DNA of 64,000 bases from Bacteroidota bacterium (GCA_022710185.1 JAKLHK010000005.1:1-64000); one strand, 5' to 3'; shown: positions 43,825 to 53,772, counted from the first letter of the stretch. Made by a program: numbers and translations. Notes: a model not told the origin generated them from the sequence alone.

Positions 43825-45615
43825 ATGATCAGAGCACTCAAATTATTCCCGGCATTTGCCCTCATTGCTGTCTTCCTGAGCAGCTGCGGACTGGGCAAGA
43901 TGGTCAAGAACTATCCCCAGGTGAAGTACCAGGCCCAGCCTGAAGTACTGGAAACCCATGGCGGCCAGATCGCTGTGAAGGTCGACGGGACCATCCCGGA
44001 GAAATATTTCCACAAGAAGGCCGTGGTAGAAATCACCCCTTATCTCGAGTTTGAAGGCGGGACCAAGGAATTGGGCAAAACCGTGCTGAAGGGCGAGAAG
44101 GCCGCCGGCGACGGCAAGGTGATCAGCAAGAAGACCGGGGGAAGTTTCTCCTGGAGCGAGACCTTCGCCTACGATCCCAAATACAATGCTTCCGACCTCA
44201 AGCTGAAGGCTACGGCTACCCTGGGCAAGGAGCCCCTGACCCTCGGCATCCTGAAGATCGGGGACGGGGTGATCTACACCTCTACCCGTACAGTGAACGA
44301 TGAAGACCTGCTGGTCGCTGACCGCTCCACCGCGCAGAAACTGGGCATGGACCTGGGCGAATACTACGAAAAGGAGACCATCGTAAAGGAATCCGGGGAC
44401 ATCTATTTCGTGGTGAACAAGGACGACCTGAACTTCCGCTATGAGCTCAACAGGACCGATGCGGCCAAGGCCGGGCTGGAAGAGTTGAAGGCCTTCATGG
44501 ACAAGGAGTGGAAGCTGAAGGACATCACCGTCAACGCATGGGCTTCGCCCGAAGGGGAAGAAAGCCTGAACCAGGGCTTGTCGGAGCGCCGCTCGCAGTC
44601 GGCCCGCAAGTATGTGGAAGAATACTACAAGGCATGGCAGAAGACCAAAGCCCGCGCCCTGAAAGTGCGCCCCAATAAGGTGGAGATGCCTGAAGTGAAC
44701 TATGTACTGAATGCCCGCGGCGAGGACTGGGACGGTTTCCTTGGCAGCGTGGAGAAATCAGGGATTAAGGACAAGAACGTGATACTGAACGTGGTACGTT
44801 CACAGAAAGACCTTAAGCAGCGTGAGCAGGAGATCCGCAACATGACCGTGATCTACAAGGAGATTGAGGATGCCATCCTGCCTCCCCTCCGCCGTGCCGA
44901 GATTACCGTGAGCTGCTATGAGCCCAAGCGCACCGATCAGGAGATCGCCATGCTGAGCACTTCGGCTCCGGACAGCCTTGACCTGAAAGAATTGATTTAT
45001 GCTGCCACCCTGACCCAGGACATGGGCACCAAACTGGCCATCTACAAGGCTGCCGCCAGGCTCTACCCCAGCGACTGGAAGCCTTACGCCAACATCGGGT
45101 ATGTGGAACTGGCCAATGGCAACCTTGACGAGGCCGGGAACAACCTTGACAAGGCCAACACCCTTTCACCCAACAACCCCATCGTGCTTAACAACCTCGG
45201 CGCACTGGCTGCCAAGAAGGGCGACGATGCTGCAGCCAAAAGCTTCTACTCCCAGGCCAAGGGCAAGGGCGTGGACGTAAGCTACAATAGCGGGATACTG
45301 CAGATCAAGGATGGTAATTACAGTGGAGCCCTCACCAGCTTCGGCAACAAGACCTGCAACTACAACGTGGCACTCGCCCAGGTACTCAGCAGCAAGCTGA
45401 CCGAAGCCGCCAAGAACCTGGAGTGCGCCCCTCAGAATGCTGAGGTATTCTACCTGCTGGCCGTAGTGAGCGCCCGCCAGAACAACGCCGCCAAGGTGAA
45501 CGAATACCTGCGCAAGGCTATCGCTGCCGATGGCGCCTACAAGGCCCAGGCCGCTGCTGACCGTGAGTTCCTCAAATACTTCAGCAGCGCCGATTTTCAG
45601 GCCGTGGTGAAGTAA
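43825..45615 (+). CDS. Lipoprotein with OmpA-like and TPR domains
   Basis: A 596-residue lipoprotein (lipobox FLSSC, Cys at 22). After a beta-rich N-terminal 170 residues comes an OmpA-like segment (ITVNAWASPEGEESLNQGLSERRSQSARKYV, residues about 232-265), the peptidoglycan-binding type fold. TPR-like repeats fill the last 220 residues (DWKPYANIGYVELANGNLDE, IVLNNLGALAAKKGDDAAAK). It probably sits in the outer membrane, facing the periplasm. Good terminator downstream; monocistronic. Codon choice (AAG, CTG, GGC rich) suggests it may be highly expressed, by inspection only. Confidence 0.82.
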   Translation: MIRALKLFPAFALIAVFLSSCGLGKMVKNYPQVKYQAQPEVLETHGGQIAVKVDGTIPEKYFHKKAVVEITPYLEFEGGTKELGKTVLKGEKAAGDGKVISKKTGGSFSWSETFAYDPKYNASDLKLKATATLGKEPLTLGILKIGDGVIYTSTRTVNDEDLLVADRSTAQKLGMDLGEYYEKETIVKESGDIYFVVNKDDLNFRYELNRTDAAKAGLEELKAFMDKEWKLKDITVNAWASPEGEESLNQGLSERRSQSARKYVEEYYKAWQKTKARALKVRPNKVEMPEVNYVLNARGEDWDGFLGSVEKSGIKDKNVILNVVRSQKDLKQREQEIRNMTVIYKEIEDAILPPLRRAEITVSCYEPKRTDQEIAMLSTSAPDSLDLKELIYAATLTQDMGTKLAIYKAAARLYPSDWKPYANIGYVELANGNLDEAGNNLDKANTLSPNNPIVLNNLGALAAKKGDDAAAKSFYSQAKGKGVDVSYNSGILQIKDGNYSGALTSFGNKTCNYNVALAQVLSSKLTEAAKNLECAPQNAEVFYLLAVVSARQNNAAKVNEYLRKAIAADGAYKAQAAADREFLKYFSSADFQAVVK

Positions 45616-45635
45616 GAGCGGTCGAAAAGACTTCA

Positions 45636-45673
45636 GAAGGGCGGCCTCTTGTGGGGACCGCCCTTCCTTTTTT
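45636..45673 (+). terminator. Terminator of the TPR/OmpA-like lipoprotein gene
   Basis: Nine-bp perfect stem GAAGGGCGG (45636-45644) with CCGCCCTTC (45658-45666) followed by six T. Confidence 0.9.
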
Positions 45674-45846
45674 GAAATAAGCTGTTATTAGTTTTTATTA
45701 TCCGTTACTAACGGTTTATTGACTCAGCCCTGTGTTAATCACAATCAACCGATTTACAATAATATAAGTGCAACACAGCGGCCAATAACCGTTTCTGCCC
45801 GTTATCGGGTCCTTTTCACTTCACAGCATAAGACCCCTAAAGCCCC

Positions 45847-46479
45847 TCAGGGCGTAATCCGGTGTATCCCCGGGCTATACTCCTGCAACAGCAGGCCAAG
45901 TACCCTACGGTAGTCCTCCTCCCGCCCGACAAAGTCAAGGGATGAAGTGTCAAGGACCAGGATACGCGAGTCCTGGCGCTGGCGGATGTAATCGAAGTAG
46001 CCTTCCTGGATGCGTGAAAGGTAATCCAGGCTGATATCCGCCTCATAGTCGCGCCCTCGGGCAAGGATGTTCTGTTTCAGGCGGTCTACGTCGAGGTGGA
46101 GGTAGACGAGAAGCTCAGGGCCGGGAAGGATATCGGCCATAATGGTAAACAGGCGGGAATAAAGCCCCAGTTCGTCCCCTTTGAGTGTCTTACGGGCAAA
46201 GATCAGGGACTTCTGGATGAAGTAATCGGCGATGGTGAGCGGACGGAAGAGGTCGCCGGCGGAGAGCTGGTCCTTGAGTTGCTGAAAGCGGCTGGCCAGG
46301 AAGGACAGCTCGAGCGGAAAGGCATACTTGTCAGGTTCTTTATAGAACTTCGGCAGGAAGGGGTTGTCCTCGAACTGTTCCAGGATCAGTCGGGCGTTGA
46401 GGTCGTGCGCCAGGCGGGTTGCCAGGGAAGTCTTGCCTGCCCCGATCACGCCTTCGATACAGATGTAGCTGTATTTCAT
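45847..46479 (-). CDS. Deoxynucleoside kinase (deoxyadenosine/deoxyguanosine kinase family)
   Basis: A 210-residue P-loop kinase: IEGVIGAGKTSLATRLA, the acidic substrate motif LILEQFEDNPFLPKFY, PLELSFLASRFQQL, YFIQKSLIFARKTL, YLHLDVDRLKQNILARGRDYE and ISLDYLSRIQEGYFDYI. It phosphorylates purine deoxynucleosides for salvage; dA versus dG preference is not evident. Its start overlaps the folK stop by four bases (ATGA), so it is the second gene of a folK-dNK operon. Confidence 0.92.
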   Translation of the reverse strand: MKYSYICIEGVIGAGKTSLATRLAHDLNARLILEQFEDNPFLPKFYKEPDKYAFPLELSFLASRFQQLKDQLSAGDLFRPLTIADYFIQKSLIFARKTLKGDELGLYSRLFTIMADILPGPELLVYLHLDVDRLKQNILARGRDYEADISLDYLSRIQEGYFDYIRQRQDSRILVLDTSSLDFVGREEDYRRVLGLLLQEYSPGIHRITP

Positions 46480-47006
46480 CGTCCGCCGCGTTGCCTGGGG
46501 GTGAGCCCATAACCTGCCCCAACCTGCACGGCCTCCACCTGGAGGGGATCGGGACAGAGGAGCAGCAGCTCTGTGATGCTCATCCCCAGCACGGGGTGCT
46601 CCAGGTCCGGGGCGATCTCGGCCATGGGGGCCAGCACGAAACGACGGGCATGCAGCAGGGGATGAGGGATGGTCAGGTGCTTATGACTGAGGATCAACTG
46701 ATCATAAAAAAGGATATCGATGTCGATCACCCGGGATACATAACGGTCCGCCTGTCGGATGCGCCCAAGGACCAGTTCGATCTGCAGCAGGGCCGAAAGG
46801 AGTTCAGAAGGACTGAGCCGTGTTTTTACCCGTATGGCCTGGTTCAGGAAAGGCCGGTGGTCCTCGAAGCCCCAGGGCTCGGTCTGGTACACCGAGGAAC
46901 GGCGGACAATGCGCCCCACCTTTTCCCGGATATGCTGCAGCGCCAGGCTGAGCATGCGCGCCCGGTCGCCCAGGTTGCTCCCCGTCAGCAGGTATACATC
47001 GTGCAT
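46476..47006 (-). CDS. folK: 2-amino-4-hydroxy-6-hydroxymethyldihydropteridine pyrophosphokinase
   Basis: A 176-residue HPPK: VYLLTGSNLGDRARMLSLAL, SSVYQTEPWGFEDHRPFLNQ, ELVLGRIRQADRYVSRVIDI, DIDILFYDQLILSH, IPHPLLHARRFVLAPMAEIA and DLEHPVLG. It transfers pyrophosphate to the pterin in folate synthesis. Two ATGs are possible (47015 and 47006). The TACCTTTG box at 47022-47029 nearly touches the first, so I chose the second (MHDVYLL). Confidence 0.92.
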   Translation of the reverse strand: MHDVYLLTGSNLGDRARMLSLALQHIREKVGRIVRRSSVYQTEPWGFEDHRPFLNQAIRVKTRLSPSELLSALLQIELVLGRIRQADRYVSRVIDIDILFYDQLILSHKHLTIPHPLLHARRFVLAPMAEIAPDLEHPVLGMSITELLLLCPDPLQVEAVQVGAGYGLTPRQRGGR

Positions 47007-47021
47007 CTGCTCCATACGCCT

Positions 47022-47029
47022 CAAAGGTA
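47022..47029 (-). promoter_or_regulatory. -7 element (TACCTTTG) of folK-dNK
   Basis: CAAAGGTA on the plus strand; predicted transcript start close to 47016, giving a very short leader. Confidence 0.55.
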
Positions 47030-47159
47030 AAACTTTCCCGGACGAGCCGCCCTGCCCTTGTGTTCCCTCCCGGGCCAAAATCCGCAATCCCCTGCCCCTG
47101 ACCTGATGGGGAATGGCCGTTGATGTCGTATACTTGCATAAGAATTAATTCTCTGAACC

Positions 47160-48932
47160 ATGAAACAGTTTTTTAAATTCATGTTTGCCTCCCTGCTGGG
47201 GTTCTTCATCGGGATTTTCATCCTGTTCCTGATCTTCGCAGGCATCATTGCCGCTGCGGTTTCCTTTGGTGACGACAAGGCAGAGGTCAAGAACAAAACC
47301 ATCCTCCACCTCACCCTGGACCAGCCCATCCCGGACCGTTCGCCCAAGGATCCTTTCGCCAATTTCTCCCCCACCAATTTTGAGCCCTCCACCCTCATCG
47401 GGCTCGACGAGATCCTGGAAAGCATAGAGAAGGCCGGCAAGGACGACCGCATTGAGGGCATCTACCTGGAGATGAGCACCATCCCCGCCTATATGGCGAC
47501 CATCGAGGAGATACGCAATGCCCTGCTCGAATTCAAGGAGAGCGGTAAGTTCATTATCGCCTATGCCAACAACAGCGACCAGAAGGCTTATTACCTGGCT
47601 TCAGTGGCTGACCGGATCTATATGAACCCGGAAGGCATGTTCCTCTTCAACGGTCTGGCCGGACAAGTGATGTTCATCCGCGGCACCCTGGAAAAGCTCG
47701 GGATTGAGGCCCAGGTGATCCGGCACGGCAAATTCAAGAGCGCCATCGAGCCCCTAATCCAGGATGAGATGAGCCCCGCCAATGAGGAGCAGGTGCTGAC
47801 CTATATCTCTGCCCTCTGGAACCATATGGTACAGGGCATATCCGTGAGCCGCAACCTGAGTGTGGAACAGCTCAATCTGATCGCCGACAGCCTGCAATCC
47901 ACATTCCCCGAGGATGCTGTCAAGGCCGGAATGCTCGACGGACTGAGGTATGAGAACGAGATGCTCCAGGAACTGGCCGACAGTGTAGCCATTGAGAAGA
48001 TCAAGGACCTGGAGTTGCTGAGCCTGGGGAAATATGTAAGTGCCGAGCTGGACGATGAGGACAAGAAGGAAGTGAGCAAGGACAAGATCGCCGTGATCTT
48101 TGCCGAAGGCGATATTGTGGACGGCAAGGAGGAGGAGGGATCAGTGGGAGGACAGGCATTTGCCAAGCTGATCCGCAAGGCCAGGGAAGACGAAAAGGTG
48201 AAGGCCGTGGTGCTGAGGGTGAACTCCCCCGGTGGCAGCAGCTTCGCCAGCGAGGAGATCCATCATGAAATAGAACTGACCAAAGCCGTGAAGCCGGTCG
48301 TCGCTTCCTATGGAGGGGTAGCCGCTTCCGGTGGATATTACATTTCCTGCGGGGCCGACAGCATCCTGGCCAGCCCCAACACCATCACCGGTTCCATTGG
48401 GGTATTCGGGGTGATCCCCAATATGCAGAAGCTCTTCAACGAGAAGCTCGGCATTACCTTCGATCAGGTGCTGACCAACGACCACGCCGATTTCATGTCG
48501 GTAAACCGGCCCATGAACGCCATGGAGCGCCAGGTGATCACACGCATGATCGAGGATGTCTATACCACCTTTATCACCCGGGTAGGAGATGGGCGCGGGA
48601 TGAAACCCTCCGATGTTGACTCCATCGGTCAGGGCCGTGTATGGGCCGGAAGCGATGCTCTCCGCATCGGCCTTATCGATGGTTACGGCGGGCTGAAGGA
48701 TGCCATCGCCATGGCCGCCCGCATGGCCGGGACCACTGAGTACCGGGTGAAGAAATACCCCGAAGCCAAGGATCCCTTCCAGCGCATCATGGAAAGCTTC
48801 AGCGGCAACGCCCGGGCATGGTTGCTCCAGCGCGAACTGGGCACGTTTTACCCCATTTACCGCCAGGTGGAGTCCCTGAAGAACATGCAGGGCATCCAGG
48901 CCAGGATGGAGTACGATGTGGTGATCGAATAG
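47160..48932 (+). CDS. sppA: Signal peptide peptidase SppA (long, 67-kDa type)
   Basis: A 590-residue serine protease that digests leftover signal peptides at the membrane. One N-terminal membrane helix (FASLLGFFIGIFILFLIFAG) and two tandem ClpP-like halves. The general base is K193 in HGKFKSAIEP and the nucleophile is S390 in YGGVAASGGYYIS, matching the Lys/Ser dyad arrangement of E. coli SppA. NSPGGSSFASEEI is also conserved. A TATACTTG near-consensus lies at 47129-47136. Divergent from folK. Confidence 0.95.
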   Translation: MKQFFKFMFASLLGFFIGIFILFLIFAGIIAAAVSFGDDKAEVKNKTILHLTLDQPIPDRSPKDPFANFSPTNFEPSTLIGLDEILESIEKAGKDDRIEGIYLEMSTIPAYMATIEEIRNALLEFKESGKFIIAYANNSDQKAYYLASVADRIYMNPEGMFLFNGLAGQVMFIRGTLEKLGIEAQVIRHGKFKSAIEPLIQDEMSPANEEQVLTYISALWNHMVQGISVSRNLSVEQLNLIADSLQSTFPEDAVKAGMLDGLRYENEMLQELADSVAIEKIKDLELLSLGKYVSAELDDEDKKEVSKDKIAVIFAEGDIVDGKEEEGSVGGQAFAKLIRKAREDEKVKAVVLRVNSPGGSSFASEEIHHEIELTKAVKPVVASYGGVAASGGYYISCGADSILASPNTITGSIGVFGVIPNMQKLFNEKLGITFDQVLTNDHADFMSVNRPMNAMERQVITRMIEDVYTTFITRVGDGRGMKPSDVDSIGQGRVWAGSDALRIGLIDGYGGLKDAIAMAARMAGTTEYRVKKYPEAKDPFQRIMESFSGNARAWLLQRELGTFYPIYRQVESLKNMQGIQARMEYDVVIE

Positions 48933-48961
48933 GACCGGGGTCAATTCCCTGCGCAATACTG

Positions 48962-49008
48962 GAAGGCGCGTGGCACGCAGGCAATAGTCCTGCAGGCTCC
49001 GCGCCTTC
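48962..49008. terminator. Inverted repeat between sppA and the e(P4) gene (possible bidirectional terminator)
   Basis: Nine-bp perfect arms GAAGGCGCG (48962-48970) and CGCGCCTTC (49000-49008) around 29 bases, located between convergent genes. No strong T-tract, so the terminator role is tentative. Confidence 0.45.
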
Positions 49009-49038
49009 TTCATGCCTATGCCTGAATGCCGGCCCGGC

Positions 49039-49911
49039 TCAGTGTCCGTTCAGGCGTTCCGGGCCCACGAGCATATCCTGAAGGATGAGAAGGCGGGTGC
49101 GGTCGTCCAGGTCATCACGTCCTCGGTACAAGGCCGACTCCCAGTCGCCATACATAGCATTGGGCAGCACGATGAAGCGTGTTCCGAAGTTGGTGGCCTC
49201 TTCATCCACTGCCCTGGCGCGCGTTTCAGGATCGGTGTGATGGAAGGCGCTGCTGAAATCCCCCAGGTTGTCACCAATCAGGAGGGAGATATGAAAACGC
49301 TCGCGCAGGGCCTGCCGCCGCTCTTCCTTGTCAGAGCTTCCCGTGCGCATGACCAGGTGCTCATCATCGGCGTCGGGGAAGCCCAGGGACTGGAGGTTCT
49401 TCAAGGTGGGCGCACGGAGATGGTCCTTGCGGTTGGTCACATAAAAGATATCGAGCCCGTAGCCGCTGGCCAGTTTCAGGAATTCCAGGGCGCCCGGCAC
49501 GGGACGTGCTGAGGCCAGGGTACACCATTCATCCCAACCCACCGGATAGTCGGTATTATTCAGGATGCAGGCGGCCTGGAAGGGGCTGTTGTCGAGGACG
49601 GACTCATCAATATCGGTGATGAGGGCACGGGGCTTATTCACGGAACGATCGGCCAGGTCACGCAGCAGGGCTTCCCTGGCCATCCGGAACGACTGCAGGC
49701 AAAGGGCCCGGTACTCTGCACTCTGCTGGGTGTATAGGGTAGCCATCAGCAAATAGGTGTTGTCCGGCTGGGCATCCGTCAGTACGCTGTCGGCTGGGGC
49801 CAGGGTATCGACCACCGGAGGGGAGGAAGAAGCGGGTTGCTCCCGACGGCAGGAGGGCCCAACAAGGAGCGCAGTGCCTAGGGCAAAAAGAACATATAAT
49901 GTTGATCTCAT
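49039..49911 (-). CDS. e(P4)-family acid phosphatase/5'-nucleotidase lipoprotein
   Basis: A 290-residue HAD-type (class C) phosphatase. Lipoprotein signal with lipobox VGPSC; nucleophile motif ALITDIDESVLDNS (DxD; the usual DET is DES here), motif II in YVTNRKD, and motif III/IV GDNLGDF. The family acts at the outer membrane, dephosphorylating nucleotides such as NMN for uptake. The DDDD residue set appears intact. Monocistronic; converges on sppA. Confidence 0.92.
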   Translation of the reverse strand: MRSTLYVLFALGTALLVGPSCRREQPASSSPPVVDTLAPADSVLTDAQPDNTYLLMATLYTQQSAEYRALCLQSFRMAREALLRDLADRSVNKPRALITDIDESVLDNSPFQAACILNNTDYPVGWDEWCTLASARPVPGALEFLKLASGYGLDIFYVTNRKDHLRAPTLKNLQSLGFPDADDEHLVMRTGSSDKEERRQALRERFHISLLIGDNLGDFSSAFHHTDPETRARAVDEEATNFGTRFIVLPNAMYGDWESALYRGRDDLDDRTRLLILQDMLVGPERLNGH

Positions 49912-49961
49912 TATATTTAAGTTATTTCTATCAAGCTGTTGATTGCGGGAGTAAATCTAAT

Positions 49962-49995
49962 AAAAAGGCCCCGGTCAACTGGTTCCCGGGGCCTT
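49962..49995 (-). terminator. Terminator of nifJ
   Basis: Minus strand: ten-bp perfect stem AAGGCCCCGG/CCGGGGCCTT (49995-49986 with 49974-49965) followed by TTTTTATTA. Confidence 0.9.
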
Positions 49996-50013
49996 AACTT
50001 TCAAATACCGTTT

Positions 50014-53000
50014 TTAGCCTGAATAATCCATCGCGGCCATGCGCCGGTAGGTGTTGTACCGCCAGCGGGCGTTGTCTTCGGCCGCAACGAACAATTCCTC
50101 GGCGATCTCCGGGAAGGCCTTTTTGAGGGAGGTATACCTGACCTCTCCGTTCAGGAAGCCCTGGAACTTACTCCAGTCGGGCTCCTTGCTGTCGAGCTGG
50201 AAGGGATTCTTACCCTCCTCGCCCAGCTGAGGATCGTAACGGTATAGGGTCCAGTAGCCTGCTTCCACGGCGCGCTTCTCTTCTTCCTGCGTCTGGGCCA
50301 TGGTGGCGCGCAGCCCGTGGTTGATGCAGGGCGCGTAGGCGATGATCATGGAAGGTCCGGGATAAGCCTCGGCTTCGCGCACAGCCTTGAGGAACTGACT
50401 CTGGTTGGCGCCCATGGCCACCTGGGCCACATACACATAGCCATACGTCATGGCCATGGCGCCGAGGTCCTTCTTGCGGATACGCTTGCCGCTGGCGGCA
50501 AACTTGGCCACGGCCCCGGTGGGGGTTGATTTGGAGGCCTGGCCCCCGGTATTGGAATACACCTCGGTATCCAGCACCAGGATGTTCACGTTCTCGCCGG
50601 AGGCGATCACATGGTCGAGCCCGCCGTAGCCGATATCGTAGGCCCATCCATCCCCGCCGAAGATCCACACACTCTTCTTCACGAAATACTGCTTCAGGTC
50701 GAGGAGGGCAGCGGCCACTGCAGCCTTTTCCTTCTCCAGCATGGGGATGAGGCGTGCGCTCACCGCTTCGGAGGCACTGGCGTCTTCCTTGGCGGCGATC
50801 CACTCCTGGAAGAGGGACTGGCAGGGGGCGCTTACTTCCTGCATCCCTTCCTGCATGAGGCGGGCGATGCGGTTGCGCAGTTTGTTGACCCCGGTGGCGA
50901 TGCCGTAGCCGTACTCGGCATTGTCCTCGAACAGGGAGTTGGCCCAGGCCGGACCATGCCCGTTCTTCTTTGAGGCACAATAGGGCGTAGAAGGGGCGGA
51001 ACCCCCGTAAATGGACGAACAGCCGGTGGCGTTGGCCACGATCATACGTTCCCCATAGAGCTGGGTCACCAGCTTGATGTAGGGCGTCTCACCGCAACCG
51101 GCACAGGCTCCGGAGAACTCGAAGAGCGGCTGAGCGAACTGACTGTTTTTTACCGACTTGTCCTTCTCGGCCACAGTGTCCTTATACGTCACCTTGCCAG
51201 CAAAATGCAGCCAGCGGTCTGCTTCTTCCATCTGGGTGCCCAGGGGTTTCATCACCAGGGATTTCTCCTTGGAAGGACAGACTTCTACGCAGTTGCCGCA
51301 GCCCGTGCAATCGAGCGGGCTCACCTGGATGCGGTACTGCAGCTCTCCAAAGGCTTTGGCGGGAATGGCCTGGAGTGTTACCGTGCCGGCGGGCAGGGCT
51401 TTCATCTCTTCGGCATCGATGAGCCAGGGACGGATGCAGGCGTGGGGACACACATAGGCACACTGGTTGCACTGGATGCAATGCTCGGGGACCCATTCGG
51501 GCACATCCACGGCGATGCCGCGTTTTTCGTACTCGGTGGTGCCTGAGGGGAAGGTCCCGTCCTCACGGCCCAGGAAAGCCGAGACTGGCAGGTCGTCGCC
51601 CTTGAGGGCGTTGATAGGGTCGAAAACGTTGCGGATAAAGTCGGGTACATCACGTGTATCATCCTCTGCCTTCACCTTGATGGAGGCCCATTCTGCAGGG
51701 ATATTCACCTTTTCTACCTCGGCACCCTTATCTACCGCGGCATTGTTCATGTTCACAATCATCTCGCCTTTCATCCCGTAGGACTTCTTGATGGCATTCT
51801 TCATCTCGTTGATGGCGAGTTCATACGAGATCACGTTGGAGACCTTGAAGAAAGCGGCCTGCATAATGGTATTGGTCCGGTTGCCCAGGCCAATCTCGGC
51901 TGCAATCTTCGTGGCATTGATGATATAGAATCCAATGTTGTGCTCCGCCATATACTTCTTCATATGGTCGGGCAGCCGGTCTTTGGTCTCCTCAGCGTCC
52001 CAGATGGAGTTGAGCAGGAAGGAACCTCCGTCCTTCAACCCCTTGAGCATGTCATACTTCTCCAGGTAGGCCGGAACGTGACAGGCCACGAAATCGGGCG
52101 TGTTCACGAGATAGGGCGAACGGATGGGATGGTCGCCGAAACGCAGGTGGGAAGTGGTGATACCGCCTGATTTCTTGGAATCGTAGGCGAAGTAGGCCTG
52201 GCAGTATTTGTCAGTGGTATCGCCGATGATCTTGATGGAGTTTTTATTGGCTCCCACGGTACCGTCGGCACCCAGGCCATAGAACTTGGCTTCGAAGGTG
52301 CCGGCCGGCACGACGCTGATTTCGGGCAGCAGGGGCAGGGAGGTGAATTTCACGTCATCCACGATACCAACCGTGAAATGGTTCCTGGGCTCGGGCAGGG
52401 CCAGGTTCTGGAAGACGCCGAGCATGTGGGCCGGGGTGGTGTCCTTGGAGCTGAGTCCGTAGCGTCCGCCCACGATCATGGGGGCATCGGGTTGACCGAA
52501 GTACAGGTCGCGCACATCAAGGTACAGGGGCTCTCCGTTGGCGCCGATCTCTTTGGTGCGGTCGAGCACGGCAATGCGCTTGACGGTGGAAGGCATGGCC
52601 TTCATAAAATACTTCGCGGAGAAGGGGCGGTAGAGGTGCACGGCGATGAGGCCCACCTTGCGGCCCTGGGCCCTCAGGTGGTCGATCACCTCGCGCAGGG
52701 TGTCGGTAATGGAGCCCATGGCCACCACTACATGCTCGGCCTGGGGATCCCCGTAGTAGTCGAAGGGGTGGTATTCGCGGCCGGTGAGTTCCTTCATCTG
52801 CCGCATATAGTCGTCGACGATGTCGGCGATATCATCATAGAAGCGGCTGGCGGCCTCACGCGACTGGAAGTAGATGTCCGGGTTCTGGGCAGTGCCACGG
52901 GTCACGGGATGCTCAGGGTTGAGGGCATTTTCGCGGAAGCGCTGGATGGCCTGCCAGTCGACCAGCTGCTGCATCTGCTCCAGGCTTGGGGCTTCTACCT

Positions 53001-53550
53001 TCTGGATCTCGTGGGAGGTACGGAAGCCATCGAAGAAGTGCAGGAAGGGCACCCGGGTCTTGATGGCCGTCAGGTGGGCCACCGCGGCCAGGTCCATGAT
53101 CTCCTGTACGCTTCCGGTGGCCAGCATGGCGAAACCGGTCTGGCGCGTCGACATCACGTCGCTGTGGTCGCCGAAAATCGAAAGAGCCTGGGCGGCCAGG
53201 GAGCGGGCGCTGACATGGAACACGGCCGGCAGCAGCTCTCCGGATATCTTGTACATATTGGGGATCATGAGCAACAAGCCCTGGGAGGCCGTGTAGGTGC
53301 TGGTGAGGGCACCCGACTGCAGGGCCCCGTGCACGGCACCGGCGGCGCCGGCTTCCGACTGCATTTCCCTTACCTCGACGGTTTCCCCGAAGATGTTCTT
53401 GCGACCGTTGGCGGCCCACTCATCCACGTATTCCGCCATATTGGAGGAAGGGGTGATGGGGTAAATGCAGGCCACTTCACTGAACATATAGGCCACATGG
53501 GCTGCTGCGTAGTTGCCTTCACAGGTCACGAATTTCTTTTTCTTTTCCAT
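50014..53550 (-). CDS. nifJ: Pyruvate:ferredoxin (flavodoxin) oxidoreductase, single-chain
   Basis: An 1178-residue fused enzyme converting pyruvate and CoA to acetyl-CoA, CO2 and reduced ferredoxin. Domain I starts VTCEGNYAAAHVAYMFSEVA and includes YPITPSS; domain II follows. The insert ferredoxin domain has two 4Fe-4S sets, CIQCNQCAYVCPHACIRP (about residue 690) and CTGCGNCVEVCPSKEKS (about 750). The TPP domain has FSGACAGCGETPYIKL, IFGGDGWAYDIGYGGLDHV and LDTEVYSNTGGQASKSTPTG. Start at the ATG giving MEKKKKF; a longer frame is unsupported. It suggests anaerobic or microaerobic pyruvate use. Confidence 0.97.
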   Translation of the reverse strand: MEKKKKFVTCEGNYAAAHVAYMFSEVACIYPITPSSNMAEYVDEWAANGRKNIFGETVEVREMQSEAGAAGAVHGALQSGALTSTYTASQGLLLMIPNMYKISGELLPAVFHVSARSLAAQALSIFGDHSDVMSTRQTGFAMLATGSVQEIMDLAAVAHLTAIKTRVPFLHFFDGFRTSHEIQKVEAPSLEQMQQLVDWQAIQRFRENALNPEHPVTRGTAQNPDIYFQSREAASRFYDDIADIVDDYMRQMKELTGREYHPFDYYGDPQAEHVVVAMGSITDTLREVIDHLRAQGRKVGLIAVHLYRPFSAKYFMKAMPSTVKRIAVLDRTKEIGANGEPLYLDVRDLYFGQPDAPMIVGGRYGLSSKDTTPAHMLGVFQNLALPEPRNHFTVGIVDDVKFTSLPLLPEISVVPAGTFEAKFYGLGADGTVGANKNSIKIIGDTTDKYCQAYFAYDSKKSGGITTSHLRFGDHPIRSPYLVNTPDFVACHVPAYLEKYDMLKGLKDGGSFLLNSIWDAEETKDRLPDHMKKYMAEHNIGFYIINATKIAAEIGLGNRTNTIMQAAFFKVSNVISYELAINEMKNAIKKSYGMKGEMIVNMNNAAVDKGAEVEKVNIPAEWASIKVKAEDDTRDVPDFIRNVFDPINALKGDDLPVSAFLGREDGTFPSGTTEYEKRGIAVDVPEWVPEHCIQCNQCAYVCPHACIRPWLIDAEEMKALPAGTVTLQAIPAKAFGELQYRIQVSPLDCTGCGNCVEVCPSKEKSLVMKPLGTQMEEADRWLHFAGKVTYKDTVAEKDKSVKNSQFAQPLFEFSGACAGCGETPYIKLVTQLYGERMIVANATGCSSIYGGSAPSTPYCASKKNGHGPAWANSLFEDNAEYGYGIATGVNKLRNRIARLMQEGMQEVSAPCQSLFQEWIAAKEDASASEAVSARLIPMLEKEKAAVAAALLDLKQYFVKKSVWIFGGDGWAYDIGYGGLDHVIASGENVNILVLDTEVYSNTGGQASKSTPTGAVAKFAASGKRIRKKDLGAMAMTYGYVYVAQVAMGANQSQFLKAVREAEAYPGPSMIIAYAPCINHGLRATMAQTQEEEKRAVEAGYWTLYRYDPQLGEEGKNPFQLDSKEPDWSKFQGFLNGEVRYTSLKKAFPEIAEELFVAAEDNARWRYNTYRRMAAMDYSG

Positions 53551-53601
53551 GATATCTTGTTTTTTGTGTCTCTCCTCTGTCCGTCCCCTCGAAAACTGGT
53601 G

Positions 53602-53609
53602 CAAAATTA
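53602..53609 (-). promoter_or_regulatory. -7 element (TAATTTTG) of nifJ
   Basis: CAAAATTA on the plus strand, 51 bases before the ATG; no TTG at canonical spacing. Confidence 0.5.
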
Positions 53610-53764
53610 CAGGAATAGAAGTTGAAAACGAATCTAAATTGACCCCTTTCCCCTTCAGTCTCAATTATTTAAATTGATTATAAATTATTCCGGAAGCGCT
53701 TGTCTTCCTGCATGATGCCCCTACCCTCCTACTGGTTCCGGGCGAGGGCATCAGGAGGATTTCC

Positions 53765-53772
53765 TATCTTTG
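53765..53772 (+). promoter_or_regulatory. -7 element (TATCTTTG) of the DHOD-like gene
   Basis: Exact TAnnTTTG, 69 bases before the ATG at 53842. Confidence 0.55.
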
